34,483 nucleotides of DNA from an uncultured Lachnospiraceae bacterium (GCA_947625875.1 CANQQG010000024.1:1-34483), one strand, 5' to 3'; positions 1 to 9,354 are shown, counted from the first letter of the stretch. A program made the numbers and translations. The notes: generated by a model not told the origin, from the letters alone.

Positions 1-91
1 TACACACCTTATCCTACTCATTTCTGACAAATATCCCTTTCTTGCTTATTACCCATTAAGTTTCCGAGACCACTCTGGTATTATTGTGCAG

Positions 92-884
92 TTCCTCTGT
101 CGGTCAGAACCGCCTATGCCCCCTTATGCTAAGTCCGGGCATATATTGCTTTTTATAAAATATTTCCTGTCGCACTGCTGCTGTATGTGCTGATTGCGCT
201 CTCATAAGCCGCTGCCGCCGCTGACATCTGCGGCTGACTGAGGAAATGATCATTTACCATACCAAATCCGCTTTTTTGAAAGTTCTCTGCCATAAGCATT
301 TTATGATATTGCAGTTCGGCAAGCTCTCTGCGCTTCTCTGCTGCTTCTGCGGCAAGCTCCTGATATTTCTCCCGTCTTCCCCGCTTTGCTTCCTGCTCTG
401 CCTTAATCCTGGCTCTGGTTTCCGGCGTATCATTATCACAGCCGCTGATATATGTCACGCTCCCGTCCTCATGGATTACAACCCCGCCAGGTGTATAGTT
501 CAATCCCATTGCTGCAAACATAGCTTTTGCTCTTGGAATGTCATTGAAATAATCGTCGATCTTTCCTTCGTAGTATGCCGCTTTTTCTGGATCGTTCGCC
601 ATCTCCTCCACAATATTCGGAGCAATAATAACATCATTTCCACTCATGCCTTTTCCAACCCGGTCAAGACTTTTCTGATCCTTGCCAACGCTTTCATAGC
701 GCACATTCCCATACTTTTGTTTCAGATAGACCTTGTACGCTTCCGTCCGATCTGCGGAATTGCTCTCTGCGGTCTGCTTTACGGTATCCGAAAAGCTGGT
801 CTTTTCCTCCGCATTGCCTTTCTGCGTCTTATTCGCATACTGATATGCCGCCATCCATGCACTGTTTACATTACCGATACTCAT
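92..884 (-). repeat. Tandem duplication unit, copy 1 (DUF6033-like gene plus its 3' flank)
   Basis: This unit and the one at 947-1756 are near-identical over the gene ends and about 60 bp of downstream flank. The shared flank begins ttcctctgtcggtcagaacc at 92 and 947, and the stop codons lie 854 bp apart. The downstream part contains TGCCC and GGGCA arms that could form a weak stem, kept in both copies. The central part of the gene has diverged far more than the ends. Confidence 0.85.
153..884 (-). CDS. DUF6033-like protein, copy 1 (243 aa)
   Basis: Unknown function. The protein starts MSIGNVNSAWMAAYQYAN, has an Arg/Glu/Lys-rich helical stretch at about residues 160-205, and ends in an Ala/Ser-rich tail AAAAAYESAISTYSSSATGN. 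I chose the ATG at 884 over an upstream in-frame ATG at 908 because the paralogue at 1007-1756 begins at the same MSIGNVNS. An AGGGG-type ribosome site lies about 10 bases upstream. There is no signal peptide or membrane helix. The sequence resembles the DUF6033 family of Lachnospiraceae (from memory). It is a tandem paralogue of the next gene: N-terminal 35 residues and C-terminal 40 residues nearly identical, the middle diverged, so the copies may have different partners. No role can be assigned. Confidence 0.8.
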   Translation of the reverse strand: MSIGNVNSAWMAAYQYANKTQKGNAEEKTSFSDTVKQTAESNSADRTEAYKVYLKQKYGNVRYESVGKDQKSLDRVGKGMSGNDVIIAPNIVEEMANDPEKAAYYEGKIDDYFNDIPRAKAMFAAMGLNYTPGGVVIHEDGSVTYISGCDNDTPETRARIKAEQEAKRGRREKYQELAAEAAEKRRELAELQYHKMLMAENFQKSGFGMVNDHFLSQPQMSAAAAAYESAISTYSSSATGNIL

Positions 885-946
885 TTTCTGTACCCCTACT
901 CCTTCCATGTTTCAAATATCTTCCAATACTTTTCTATTTTTTGTGA

Positions 947-1756
947 TTCCTCTGTCGGTCAGAACCGCCATGCCCCCTTATGCTAAGTCCGGGCATATAC
1001 TGCTTTTTATAAAATATTTCCTGTCGCACTGCTACTGTATGTGCTGATCGCGCTCTCATAAGCCGCTGCCGCCGCTGACATCTGCGGCTGACTGATGAAA
1101 TGATAATTTACATCCGTAACAAGGCTGATCCTTTGCAGCGCATCTGACATAAGCCGTTTCTGATATTGCCATTCTGCAAGCTCTCTGCGTTTCTCCGCTG
1201 CTTCCTCAACAAGTTCCTGATACTTTTCACGCCTTTCCCGCTTTGCTGCCTGTTCCGCTTTGATTTTTGCTTCAATCTTCGCCCGCACTTCCGGCTTCAG
1301 GTCTCCAGTAAGATATTTATGCACCACACCATTCTCATCAATACCCACCGCATAAGAAGACACCTCGAATCCATTCATTGACGCTATCGCCTGATGTTTT
1401 GGAAAATCAGCAAGCGCTTTCTGAATTTTCTGTTCATAATAGGTCGCCTTCTCCGGATCATTTGCCATCTTCTCCAAAATATTCGGAGCGATTGCGACAT
1501 TGTTATACCCCACTATGCTTGCGCCAAAGTTATCAACCTCCCTTTGATCGTTACCGATATTTTTCACCATCACATTTGCGCCATACCGCTGTTTCAGATA
1601 TTCCACATATTGACACGTCCGATCTGCGGAATTGCTCTCTGCGGTCTGCTTTACGGTGTCCGCAAAGCTGGTCTTTTCCGCCGCATTGCTTTTCTGTGTC
1701 TTATTTGCGTACTGATAGGCCGCCATCCATGCACTGTTTACATTACCAATACTCAT
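947..1756 (-). repeat. Tandem duplication unit, copy 2
   Basis: Second copy of the unit described at 92-884. Its downstream flank differs from copy 1 by a single-base deletion and a few substitutions. The gene itself is six codons longer. Confidence 0.85.
1007..1756 (-). CDS. DUF6033-like protein, copy 2 (249 aa)
   Basis: Paralogue of 153-884 with the same N-terminus and the same tail ending SSSATGNIL. The ATG at 1756 follows a GGAG four bases upstream (aaggatggagaaaa), the better ribosome site of the two copies. The middle (about residues 45-150) is clearly diverged from copy 1 but keeps the pattern IAPNI-EKMANDPEKA-YYE-KI, probably the conserved core. A basic/acidic helix (AEQAAKRERREKYQEL) follows. 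No signal peptide, no membrane segment, no catalytic motif. It is probably cytoplasmic, or exported by a route without a classical signal. Function unknown; the DUF6033 name rests on recognition only. Confidence 0.8.
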   Translation of the reverse strand: MSIGNVNSAWMAAYQYANKTQKSNAAEKTSFADTVKQTAESNSADRTCQYVEYLKQRYGANVMVKNIGNDQREVDNFGASIVGYNNVAIAPNILEKMANDPEKATYYEQKIQKALADFPKHQAIASMNGFEVSSYAVGIDENGVVHKYLTGDLKPEVRAKIEAKIKAEQAAKRERREKYQELVEEAAEKRRELAEWQYQKRLMSDALQRISLVTDVNYHFISQPQMSAAAAAYESAISTYSSSATGNIL

Positions 1757-1818
1757 TTTTCTCCATCCTTTCTTATTTAAAATACTTGTTCATATACCAC
1801 CCGCACTTGAAATCTTTG

Positions 1819-3114
1819 TCAACACTCAAGCTTTGATGGATCAAGAAGAAAATCATAGATATTCATGATCAAAATCCCATGCTCATCATAATGAAAAGGC
1901 ACGATATCTTTTGTCACTACTATTTTTCTGAAAGAATCATCAATTTTTCGGAATGGTCTGATTTCCTGCTCCTGCTTTCCTGCATCAGGGATCGAATATG
2001 CCGACTGTATATAAAATCTGTTTGAACCGGCATTACAGACAAAATCGACTTCAAGCTGCTTACGGATTATTTTTCCATTTACATCTTTTTGTGCGATTGT
2101 TACAACTCCCACGTCTACATTGTAGCCCCTCAGCCGCAGTTCATTATAGAGTACATTTTCCATTACATGTGTCTGCTCAAACTGCCTGAAATTAATACGG
2201 GAATTTCGTAGTCCTAAATCTGAAAAATAATATTTTCTGGGAGTCTCAATATATGCTTTTCCCCGTATATCGTATCTCTGTGCAGACTCCATTAAAAAGG
2301 AATCCTCAAAATAATCCAGATACCGTTTGATCGTTGCCGCTGTGATCCTGGATTTTTTGACAGTGCGGAAAGTATTTTTCAGCTTTTCAGGATTTGTCAG
2401 CGAGCCAACGGCGGATGACAAAATATTAAGCAGATCTTCCATCTCTCCCTGATTTTTTACCTTATTTCGCTTCAAAATATCTCGAATATATATTTCGTCA
2501 AACAGATTGTTTAACGTCGCGGCTTTGTCAGCATCTCCTTCTCTGAGGACTACCATCGGAATTCCGCCATACAACATATATTGTGAAAGTCCTTCATATT
2601 TATCTCCCGGATAAACAGACATAAATTCAGAGAAGCTTAAGGGATACATATGAATCTCATCACCCCTGCCGGCAAATTCTGTTATAATATCACTGGAAAG
2701 AAATTTAGCGTTGCTTCCGGTAACATACACATCCATGTTATCCTTGCGGAGATATCCGTTCAAAACAGTTTCAAAACAGTCAAGCATCTGTACTTCGTCA
2801 AGAAGAAGATAGTAAATCTGAGAGTCCGTTATTTTTGAACGTATATATGCCATGAACTTTTCAGGATCGGCTCTCCTGTTTTTCTTTTCAAGTTCAATCA
2901 GATTCTCCCCGATCAGATATAGGTCATCTGCCGAGTCAAAGGCAAATCGGATGATATGATCTTCCAACACGCCTTTTTCCAAAAGATGACGGTAAAACAA
3001 CGTGTTCAGAAGATAGGATTTACCGCATCTTCTGATCCCGGTTATCACTTTGATCAATCCATTTCCTTTGCGTTTGATCAGTTTATTCAGATATAAGTCA
3101 CGTTTGATTTCCAT
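1819..3114 (-). CDS. AAA_14/DUF4143 family ATP-binding protein (431 aa)
   Basis: Stand-alone P-loop ATPase of the large AAA_14 + DUF4143 family, whose cellular role is generally unknown. Walker A is GIRRCGKS at about residues 26-33. Walker B is YYLLLDEVQ (around 105). A VYVTGSNAKFLSS sensor strand follows. The C-terminal DUF4143 part has the LEVDFV motif of a restriction-endonuclease-like fold and the typical KYYFSDLGLRN segment. Length is normal for the family. The ATG at 3114 is preferred to one at 3144 because AAAGGA sits seven bases upstream. It lies alone between the DUF6033 pair and a remnant of another DUF4143 ATPase, so this spot seems to collect such genes. The leader carries a duplicated unit described separately. 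Confidence 0.9.
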   Translation of the reverse strand: MEIKRDLYLNKLIKRKGNGLIKVITGIRRCGKSYLLNTLFYRHLLEKGVLEDHIIRFAFDSADDLYLIGENLIELEKKNRRADPEKFMAYIRSKITDSQIYYLLLDEVQMLDCFETVLNGYLRKDNMDVYVTGSNAKFLSSDIITEFAGRGDEIHMYPLSFSEFMSVYPGDKYEGLSQYMLYGGIPMVVLREGDADKAATLNNLFDEIYIRDILKRNKVKNQGEMEDLLNILSSAVGSLTNPEKLKNTFRTVKKSRITAATIKRYLDYFEDSFLMESAQRYDIRGKAYIETPRKYYFSDLGLRNSRINFRQFEQTHVMENVLYNELRLRGYNVDVGVVTIAQKDVNGKIIRKQLEVDFVCNAGSNRFYIQSAYSIPDAGKQEQEIRPFRKIDDSFRKIVVTKDIVPFHYDEHGILIMNIYDFLLDPSKLEC

Positions 3115-3129
3115 ATCGCAGTCCTTTAC

Positions 3130-3244
3130 AATAGATTTTTGCAACTGTTTGCATTTTTCTATTATAGAATATCACAAGCTGTGTAAAAAGAGCAATATTC
3201 TGTAATAGATTTTTGCAACTAAATACAATTTTCTATCATATAAT
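3130..3244 (-). promoter_or_regulatory. Duplicated promoter/operator-like unit before the DUF4143 ATPase
   Basis: Two 41-bp units (3130-3170 and 3204-3244) lie 74 bp apart and match at 34 of 41 positions, including an unbroken aatagatttttgcaact. Read on the minus strand each begins with a -10-like box (TATAAT at 3161-3166 in the proximal copy, TATGAT in the distal one) and ends AGTTGCAAAAATCTATT. The proximal unit directly precedes the ribosome site. This fits tandem promoters or a duplicated operator; the function is inferred. Confidence 0.5.
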
Positions 3245-3350
3245 AAAAAACTTTTATTCCTTTATTTCTGACATCCATTCTGATCATATTTCTCCTGCGC
3301 CCACTCATTTGCGATCATCTCCCTTATTCTCTGACAGATTCCCAAAAGCA

Positions 3351-4019
3351 TCATACTGATATCTCAGCAATCCGGTCTATTGCATATAACGGCAGATTGA
3401 CCAACCCCTCTTCTTTTTTGTAGTCCGCCATAGATGTGCGGACAGAAATTTCAGGCAAAAATTTTTCCCGATAGGTTTTCAGACTTTTTGCCTTCAGATT
3501 TATCTCCGCCTTTACTTCAACGGGAACAACCCGCTCACCTGTATCAACGACAAAATCAATTTCGCAGGAGCCTCTGTTATTGGTATAATAGTAAACCTCC
3601 AGGTCCTCTATGGTTTTCAACTGCTGACAGACATACTGCTCCGTAAGGGCGCCTTTGAACTCAACAAAAAGATCGCTGCCATCCAGCAGTGTACGCTGGC
3701 GCAGTCCGGCCATACACCCCAAAAGTCCGACATCCACCATAAACAGCTTAAACGCTTTCAGGTCTTCATATGCCCTCAGGGGAATACCGGCCGCATTTAT
3801 GCGGCTGATCTTATGAACCAGACCGCAATCGCTCAGCCACATGATCGCCGTTTCATATTCTTTCGCGCGGGCTCCTTCGCGGACAAGACCGTAAATAAAT
3901 TTTTTGTTTTCTTTGGCAAGCTGGGAAGGTATGCTGTTCCATACCATTCGGATCTTCGGAACGATCCCGATTGGGGCGTGTTTTGAAAAATCCTGCTCAT
4001 ACGCAGCAAGTATTCTCAA
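3351..4019 (-). pseudogene. C-terminal remnant of a DUF4143-family ATPase
   Basis: The 222 residues match only the second half of an AAA_14/DUF4143 protein: AYEQDFSKHAP, WNSIPSQLAKENKKFIY, then FKLFMVDVGLLG, LTEQYVCQQL and the nuclease-fold signature CEIDFVV-VPVEVKA. The whole ATPase domain with Walker A and B is absent. The reading frame opens at a TTG preceded two codons earlier by an in-frame TAA and without a ribosome site, and the histidine-kinase stop codon is only 29 bp upstream. The simplest reading is a deletion that joined this 3' fragment to the kinase gene. It belongs to a different subfamily from the intact ATPase at 1819-3114. It might still be translated by read-through from the kinase mRNA, but no function is expected. 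Confidence 0.75.
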
Positions 4020-4048
4020 ATCTTGTTAAACAAGCAGTTTTGCAAAAT

Positions 4049-5497
4049 TTACTCTGTACTTCTTTCATTTTTCAACATAACTGTCAGAGTAAACACCCCG
4101 TCCCGCGCCTGCCAGTCCACCCCGCCATGATATTTCTCTGCGGTGTTTTTGATATTGAGAAGCCCGATTCCATGCGCCTTTTTGTCAGGTTTGTCGGTCA
4201 TCGGAAATTCCGCTCCCGCCCTTCGGATTACTTTCCCGCCAAAACTGTTTTCCACCTTTATAAAAAACATCATGGCTCTCGCATATGATGAGATACGAAT
4301 GAACGGCGCAATGCCGCGCCCCGCGGTTTTTTTACAGCCTTCCATCGCATTATCCAAAGCGTTTCCAATAATAACGCCGATATCATAGCTTTGTATTTTC
4401 AGGTTTTCAGGAAAAAGCAGCCTCTCCGCATTCAGCTTTACGTCAGGCATTATACGAGTCAGTTCATGACGCTTTATGCTCAAAAGCGTATCCACCACCG
4501 CATTTCCCGTTTTATACTGTAATTCCAGTCTGTCAAACGTCTGCTTCAGCTCCGACAGATAATCCTGCAGTTCGGCCTTTTTCCCGTCCTCTTCCATAAG
4601 CTGTGTGATAACGGCGAGCGTAGTTCCCATATCATGCTTCATGCCCCGTATGCTGGAATAAATATGCTCCATTTCCGTTATCTGTCCCTGCATATTTTCC
4701 ACCTGTTTTTTCAGAATTGCCCTGCTGTTTTTTTCCCTGTTCAGCAAGACCATACTCTGAAACAGCTTTGTACTGTATATGATTGACATCAGGCATAACA
4801 TCAGAATTACCGGAACTACCAGTATCAGGACCGGATGGCTTCCATACAATAGCCCCGACATCCCATTTTCCACCTGAGCCATAATCATCTTGAGCAGCGC
4901 ACAGACAAGCAGCCCCGCCATGCCCGGCGCAAGCAGAAAATATAATTCCGTTCGCTCCATGGGATAATCCTTTTCCCGAAAATCATGTACAATACTCTTT
5001 AACGAGCAAAAGCAGAGAACAGAAAAAACACTATACATCAAAACCTGTAATCCAATGGCTGTTGCATGAAAGATGGCTTCCGCCATATCTCCACCCGTAA
5101 TATATTGCTTTTCCACACACCAGATCCAAATATCATAGAGTTTGTTTCCAATCTGCAGCATACTGTGTGAAATAAAAAAGCTGATCTCGCTGACCGCCAT
5201 AAAGGTAATAACCAGATATCCTGTCATAGCACCCGACGCTTTATAAAAAAGCAGCACAAAAAGCGTCAGCATTCCAAAAATAACAAACTGCTTTTCAATA
5301 ATCCTGATATCTTCATATTCATAAGGCAGCAGCCTGTTGACGCATAAGCGAAATACGGTATAGATAACAGCCACATACCATCCCCAATGGCATCCTTTTC
5401 TTCTATATTCAAAAAAGCTGCCCAGAAAATACTGCAGGCAGGACCCCTGAAATGCGGCATAATAAATTTCAAAAAAATAATGAAACTCTTTAAGCAT
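4049..5497 (-). CDS. GHKL (AgrC-like) sensor histidine kinase (482 aa)
   Basis: Membrane sensor kinase. The N-terminal ~245 residues hold about six hydrophobic segments. A coiled linker (KNSRAILKKQVENMQGQITEME) leads to the phospho-acceptor region SIRGMKHDMGTTLAV, with His at about 288. The ATP-binding domain has an N box (IIGNALDNAMEGC) and a G box (GIGLLNIKNTAEKYHGG), as in the AgrC/VirS type that phosphorylates LytTR regulators. I chose the ATG at 5497: GGAGG lies eight bases upstream and the start overlaps the regulator stop by eight bases, indicating translational coupling. An earlier in-frame start at 5518 is possible. The signal it senses is unknown; many relatives sense peptides. Confidence 0.9.
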   Translation of the reverse strand: MLKEFHYFFEIYYAAFQGSCLQYFLGSFFEYRRKGCHWGWYVAVIYTVFRLCVNRLLPYEYEDIRIIEKQFVIFGMLTLFVLLFYKASGAMTGYLVITFMAVSEISFFISHSMLQIGNKLYDIWIWCVEKQYITGGDMAEAIFHATAIGLQVLMYSVFSVLCFCSLKSIVHDFREKDYPMERTELYFLLAPGMAGLLVCALLKMIMAQVENGMSGLLYGSHPVLILVVPVILMLCLMSIIYSTKLFQSMVLLNREKNSRAILKKQVENMQGQITEMEHIYSSIRGMKHDMGTTLAVITQLMEEDGKKAELQDYLSELKQTFDRLELQYKTGNAVVDTLLSIKRHELTRIMPDVKLNAERLLFPENLKIQSYDIGVIIGNALDNAMEGCKKTAGRGIAPFIRISSYARAMMFFIKVENSFGGKVIRRAGAEFPMTDKPDKKAHGIGLLNIKNTAEKYHGGVDWQARDGVFTLTVMLKNERSTE

Positions 5498-6215
5498 CCG
5501 CCGCGCCTCCATTGTCAATATAGCGCATATAGGTCTTTACAAACTCCGAATACCTGTCCTTTGCCAGATAGATCCGGTCGGCATTGTCCATATCTATCAT
5601 GTCGTTTGTGTATTCCGCTATGTGTTCCATATTCACAATATACCCTCTGTGACAGCGATAAAAACGGTTCCCCAACTTTTCCTCCAGCCTGCGCATGGCG
5701 TACCATGCCTCTATCTCTCCCTTAACCGTATGCACTACAACCCTGTTTGCCTTGTTTTCAATATACAGGATATCCCCTTGTTTCAACAAATAGCTGCGCT
5801 TTTTCCCTTTGATAAAGAGCGTCGGCTCTTTCCCCTCATCACGCCGCTTTTCCGCTTCTCTTTTCGCGTTGGCAAAAACTTCCTCAAATTTTTCTTCCCC
5901 GATGGGCTTTAAGAGATAGTGGAACGCCCCCACGTCAAAAGCTTCAAACACATACTCCTTCACCACTGTCACAAAGACAATGACCGCCCGCTCATCATAC
6001 TTTCGTATTTCCCTTGCAGTTTCTATCCCGTTTCTCCCTTCCATCTGTATGTCAAGGAAGATCATGTCAAAATGTTTCCTCCCGCCAAGCAGTTCTTCTC
6101 CTGTGCCAAACTGCCAGACCCTGCAGCCTGTCTCCTGCTTGTTGATCAGACGGACGATCTGCTCCCTGATAACCTTTTCATCATCACATACCGCAATCTC
6201 TGTCAGACCAATCAT
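5490..6215 (-). CDS. LytTR-family response regulator (241 aa)
   Basis: Two-domain regulator. The receiver domain (1-120) has the acidic pocket CDDE, the phospho-acceptor Asp55 in MIFLDIQM, and the conserved Lys in LLKPIGEEKF. The C-terminal LytTR DNA-binding domain (about 134-235) shows the family pattern GDILYIENKANRVVVHT and FYRCHRGYIVNMEHI. It is the partner of the overlapping kinase downstream. The start ATG follows GGGAGGAG with almost no spacer, so initiation may be inefficient or use a nearby non-ATG codon. The gene lies 118 bp after a large secreted protein, the most likely target or co-transcribed partner. A possible -10 (TATAAT) lies in that gap. Confidence 0.92.
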   Translation of the reverse strand: MIGLTEIAVCDDEKVIREQIVRLINKQETGCRVWQFGTGEELLGGRKHFDMIFLDIQMEGRNGIETAREIRKYDERAVIVFVTVVKEYVFEAFDVGAFHYLLKPIGEEKFEEVFANAKREAEKRRDEGKEPTLFIKGKKRSYLLKQGDILYIENKANRVVVHTVKGEIEAWYAMRRLEEKLGNRFYRCHRGYIVNMEHIAEYTNDMIDMDNADRIYLAKDRYSEFVKTYMRYIDNGGAADA

Positions 6216-6333
6216 CTCCTCCCATTTTTCCGTCGTATCAGATTCTGTTCCTTCTGCAATTTATATCGGCAGATTTTCTCCTGAAAAGGTCAAAATTATA
6301 TAAAACCCCCCTTTTTTTATACGAAATAAACTC

Positions 6334-9300
6334 TCAATGCGTCCCCACAGACCGATAATCGTCATACATCGTCTTATTCCGGTCAAAAACAAATGTATCC
6401 CCGTCCTTAAAATACCACTCCATTCCCCGGTTATCCACGCGGTAATAAGAAAATCCCTCTTTTTTCCACATATTGCAATAACCGTTTCCACTGTTACCTG
6501 CATTTACATAATCAAGATGCGCCTTCCCGCCGCTGACCGTATAAATCTGAAACTGCACGATCAGATATCCTCCGGTAAGAAACAACGGATCGTCCTGGCG
6601 GATCCGCCCTCCCTTTCTCTGCACATAAGACTTTAAATCAATCCCATGCGGCACAAAAACAACATCCGGCGACAGCATATATTCCCCGTCCCAAACCTGT
6701 ACGGAAGTGTCCCGCTTTTCCGCCGTACTTACATTTCTCTCAGAAACAGACTGATAACTGCGGCACGAGGCGTCAAGCACAATTGTCTGTGTCACCGGCT
6801 GCAGATGCTTTGCCGTATAGATATCCACCTGACGTCTGTTTTTTGCATCGTTATCCACATAATAATAGGAAGGTTTTAAAATAATCCGGTCTTCTTCCCC
6901 GCGCATATTCCCGATTGTCTTCAGGCGATATTTGACGCGATAGCCAAGCCTGACAGGCCCCGCCAGCAAATTATACGGGTGGCTTCCGCGCAAAACAGGA
7001 AAAATAAACCGCTCATCAAATCCATCAAGCGGCAAACCATTCCCGTTTTTATTGCCAATCCGATAGGTAACGCCCGTCCTTGTGACGCCGTCCGGACGGT
7101 AAAACACATCTGTCCAGCGCGGACGGTCAACAATATCCGTCAGTTCCATGCCATACAGCCTTCCGAGCACCGTCACCGTCATATGGTCTGTCGCCGCATA
7201 ATTTTCAATGGATACGTTTGCACTCTGTTCCGTCCGCATACTTCCGCCGGATACACTCCCGTAATTTTCCGCAAGTGTGCGGAACCAGACCACATAATCT
7301 CCCTCCTCCACACCGACAGGCAGATAAAAAGTCTGTGAAACAACGCCGCCCTCACTCTCCCCCGACAGGTTCACCCAGCTGTTTTCAGGAATATACTGAT
7401 TTTGAAAATAGACAGCAAAAGGAAAGCGCACCTGCCTGTACCGCGTATATTTTTCATAATCCTTTGTCCCATAGCCCGGATAATTTAGATGTTTTCCGCT
7501 TGTCGACACTGATACGCGGAAATCCCTGCCCAAAATCAGGCTGTGATAAGCTGTCGGCGCGATCTGCTGATTATATGCAATTTCATCACTGCTGCCGCCT
7601 TTACAGACGACCGGCGTATGAACGACCACAGGATTCACATTTTGTATCTCATAAAGATTTTTCTTTGTGTCCTTATACAAACGATACCTTACAAAAGCTT
7701 CCGACTCCCACGTTCCATTTTTCTTCGTATCTGGAATCTGTATCTCTCCCTTTTCAACAGAAACCATACGCTCTCCTTCCATTTTTTTCGGCGGATCCGC
7801 TTCCGCCTGAAAAGGCCCTTCTTTCATGATTACTTCCCCGTCAATCGACAAAGTATCGTTGATTACCTCGATTTCCCCACACGCTGCCTCTGCAGCCTGC
7901 TGAATTTCTCCGCTCCCAATTCCGCCTCCTTCTAAAATACCGCCATTTATTGACGCAAAAGCGTGTGGCAGCTTTGTATATCCTCCCTTTTTCGTCTGAT
8001 ATACGATACGCGGCGCATAAAATCCATCGATCACAATCTCACCTTCCGGAAAACTGTAATTTTTAACCGTCACTTCATCCGCCAGCAATAAGGTCAGCCG
8101 CTCTATCGTATAATACGAATACTTTTTCCTTACGTAACAGGTCTGCGTGTACGAAACAGGCGTATCGACCACTTCATCTTCCTGATACGTACGATTTATA
8201 TAGGAAACATATACCGTCACAGGAACAAGCATGGAGCCAGAATGACGTTCATACGCCATTGTCAGCGCATATTTTTGAACAGAGCCATCAATCCGTACTT
8301 TTTCTGAAGTCGGGATTCCCCGCTGCACATCAAATGCAGGATGCCCCTTATTTTCCGCAGAAATCTCTGCCTGATTCCCATTTTTTGCCAGATCTGATCC
8401 GTAACGGATAAAACTGCGTTTCGTTTTATCATCTTTCCGCTCGTAATAAAAATATACCTTTACATATTTAAAATCCAATTTCGTATTATCCAGCGTATAA
8501 GGATTCTGCGGATATCCTTTTTTTACCTGCTGCCCATAACGGCGGTAAACGAGCTTCGTTTTTACATATTTTAAATCTTCTTTTGGAATATCTTCCGCTT
8601 TAAGCTCTCGCTTCTCCTTCATTAATTTTGTTTTTTCCTGATCCATGCCCAAATCCGCAAGGCTGACGGCATGTTCCTCCATACCGTCCACAAGTTCCAT
8701 ATAATGAATCTCAAAAGTTCCGTAAAGCATATCCGTTTTTTTCGGAAACTGCAGGATTTTGTCAAAATGGCTGCGGATAGATTCTTTATCTGACCATGTC
8801 CCCGCGCCGATTATCTCCTCATACGTAAAATACACTTCTCCGTCTGTTTCCCCATTTTCATTCATGCTGCCTTTTGGAACTCCAGATTCACATACCGTCA
8901 TGACCGCGTCCAGATAAACAAATCCGCCGTCCGCATAAAGTTCCCGAAGCCATTCCTCGGAACACTGGCCGATTTTTTGAAAAATGGTCTCCTTCGGGCA
9001 CACAAAATAGTTATATGCATATTCGGGATCCTTCGGATCTGTTTTTGATTCGCCCGATGCCATTAATTTGATACGGACGCTCTGATTGCCTTTAATCGGG
9101 GCGTCATAACGCTTAATCGTCCATCCAAGCGTACGGTACGTATTGACCACGCCCGAACCAGCCATTTTATCATGCGTTACCATAATAAAATTTCCATCGT
9201 CATCAAATCCAATCATTTCACGATCCGCGTCCTTTACAGACCTGATAACCGCATAACCTCTTTTTTTCGTTCCGGCGTCTGAATGGACGCCACACATCCA

Positions 9301-9354
9301 AAAACAGCTTATCATCGTAAGAAAAGCTGTAAATAACAAAAATATTTTCTTCAT
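6334..9354 (-). CDS. Large secreted protein, possibly DUF5704-like (1006 aa)
   Basis: Extracellular protein of unknown function. A clear signal peptide (MKKIFLLFTAFLTMISCFW, followed by CGVHSDA) is present. If C21 were lipidated it would be a lipoprotein, but the sequence before it is not a clean lipobox. The rest is rich in beta strands, Tyr, Lys and Asp, with several Ig-like or sandwich segments and no sortase motif, C-terminal membrane helix or hydrolase signature that I recognise. The opening GYAVIRSVKDADREMIGFDD recalls DUF5704 proteins of Clostridia (from memory, uncertain). The start is well supported: AAAGGAG four bases before the ATG. It sits upstream of and co-directional with the LytTR/GHKL pair, suggesting a surface or matrix protein linked to that signalling system. 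Confidence 0.75.
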   Translation of the reverse strand: MKKIFLLFTAFLTMISCFWMCGVHSDAGTKKRGYAVIRSVKDADREMIGFDDDGNFIMVTHDKMAGSGVVNTYRTLGWTIKRYDAPIKGNQSVRIKLMASGESKTDPKDPEYAYNYFVCPKETIFQKIGQCSEEWLRELYADGGFVYLDAVMTVCESGVPKGSMNENGETDGEVYFTYEEIIGAGTWSDKESIRSHFDKILQFPKKTDMLYGTFEIHYMELVDGMEEHAVSLADLGMDQEKTKLMKEKRELKAEDIPKEDLKYVKTKLVYRRYGQQVKKGYPQNPYTLDNTKLDFKYVKVYFYYERKDDKTKRSFIRYGSDLAKNGNQAEISAENKGHPAFDVQRGIPTSEKVRIDGSVQKYALTMAYERHSGSMLVPVTVYVSYINRTYQEDEVVDTPVSYTQTCYVRKKYSYYTIERLTLLLADEVTVKNYSFPEGEIVIDGFYAPRIVYQTKKGGYTKLPHAFASINGGILEGGGIGSGEIQQAAEAACGEIEVINDTLSIDGEVIMKEGPFQAEADPPKKMEGERMVSVEKGEIQIPDTKKNGTWESEAFVRYRLYKDTKKNLYEIQNVNPVVVHTPVVCKGGSSDEIAYNQQIAPTAYHSLILGRDFRVSVSTSGKHLNYPGYGTKDYEKYTRYRQVRFPFAVYFQNQYIPENSWVNLSGESEGGVVSQTFYLPVGVEEGDYVVWFRTLAENYGSVSGGSMRTEQSANVSIENYAATDHMTVTVLGRLYGMELTDIVDRPRWTDVFYRPDGVTRTGVTYRIGNKNGNGLPLDGFDERFIFPVLRGSHPYNLLAGPVRLGYRVKYRLKTIGNMRGEEDRIILKPSYYYVDNDAKNRRQVDIYTAKHLQPVTQTIVLDASCRSYQSVSERNVSTAEKRDTSVQVWDGEYMLSPDVVFVPHGIDLKSYVQRKGGRIRQDDPLFLTGGYLIVQFQIYTVSGGKAHLDYVNAGNSGNGYCNMWKKEGFSYYRVDNRGMEWYFKDGDTFVFDRNKTMYDDYRSVGTH

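Noticed and set aside
246..986. 246-codon plus-strand ORF opposite the first DUF6033-like gene
   Set aside because: Antisense frame of a real gene; Cys/Ile/His-rich composition and no ribosome site.
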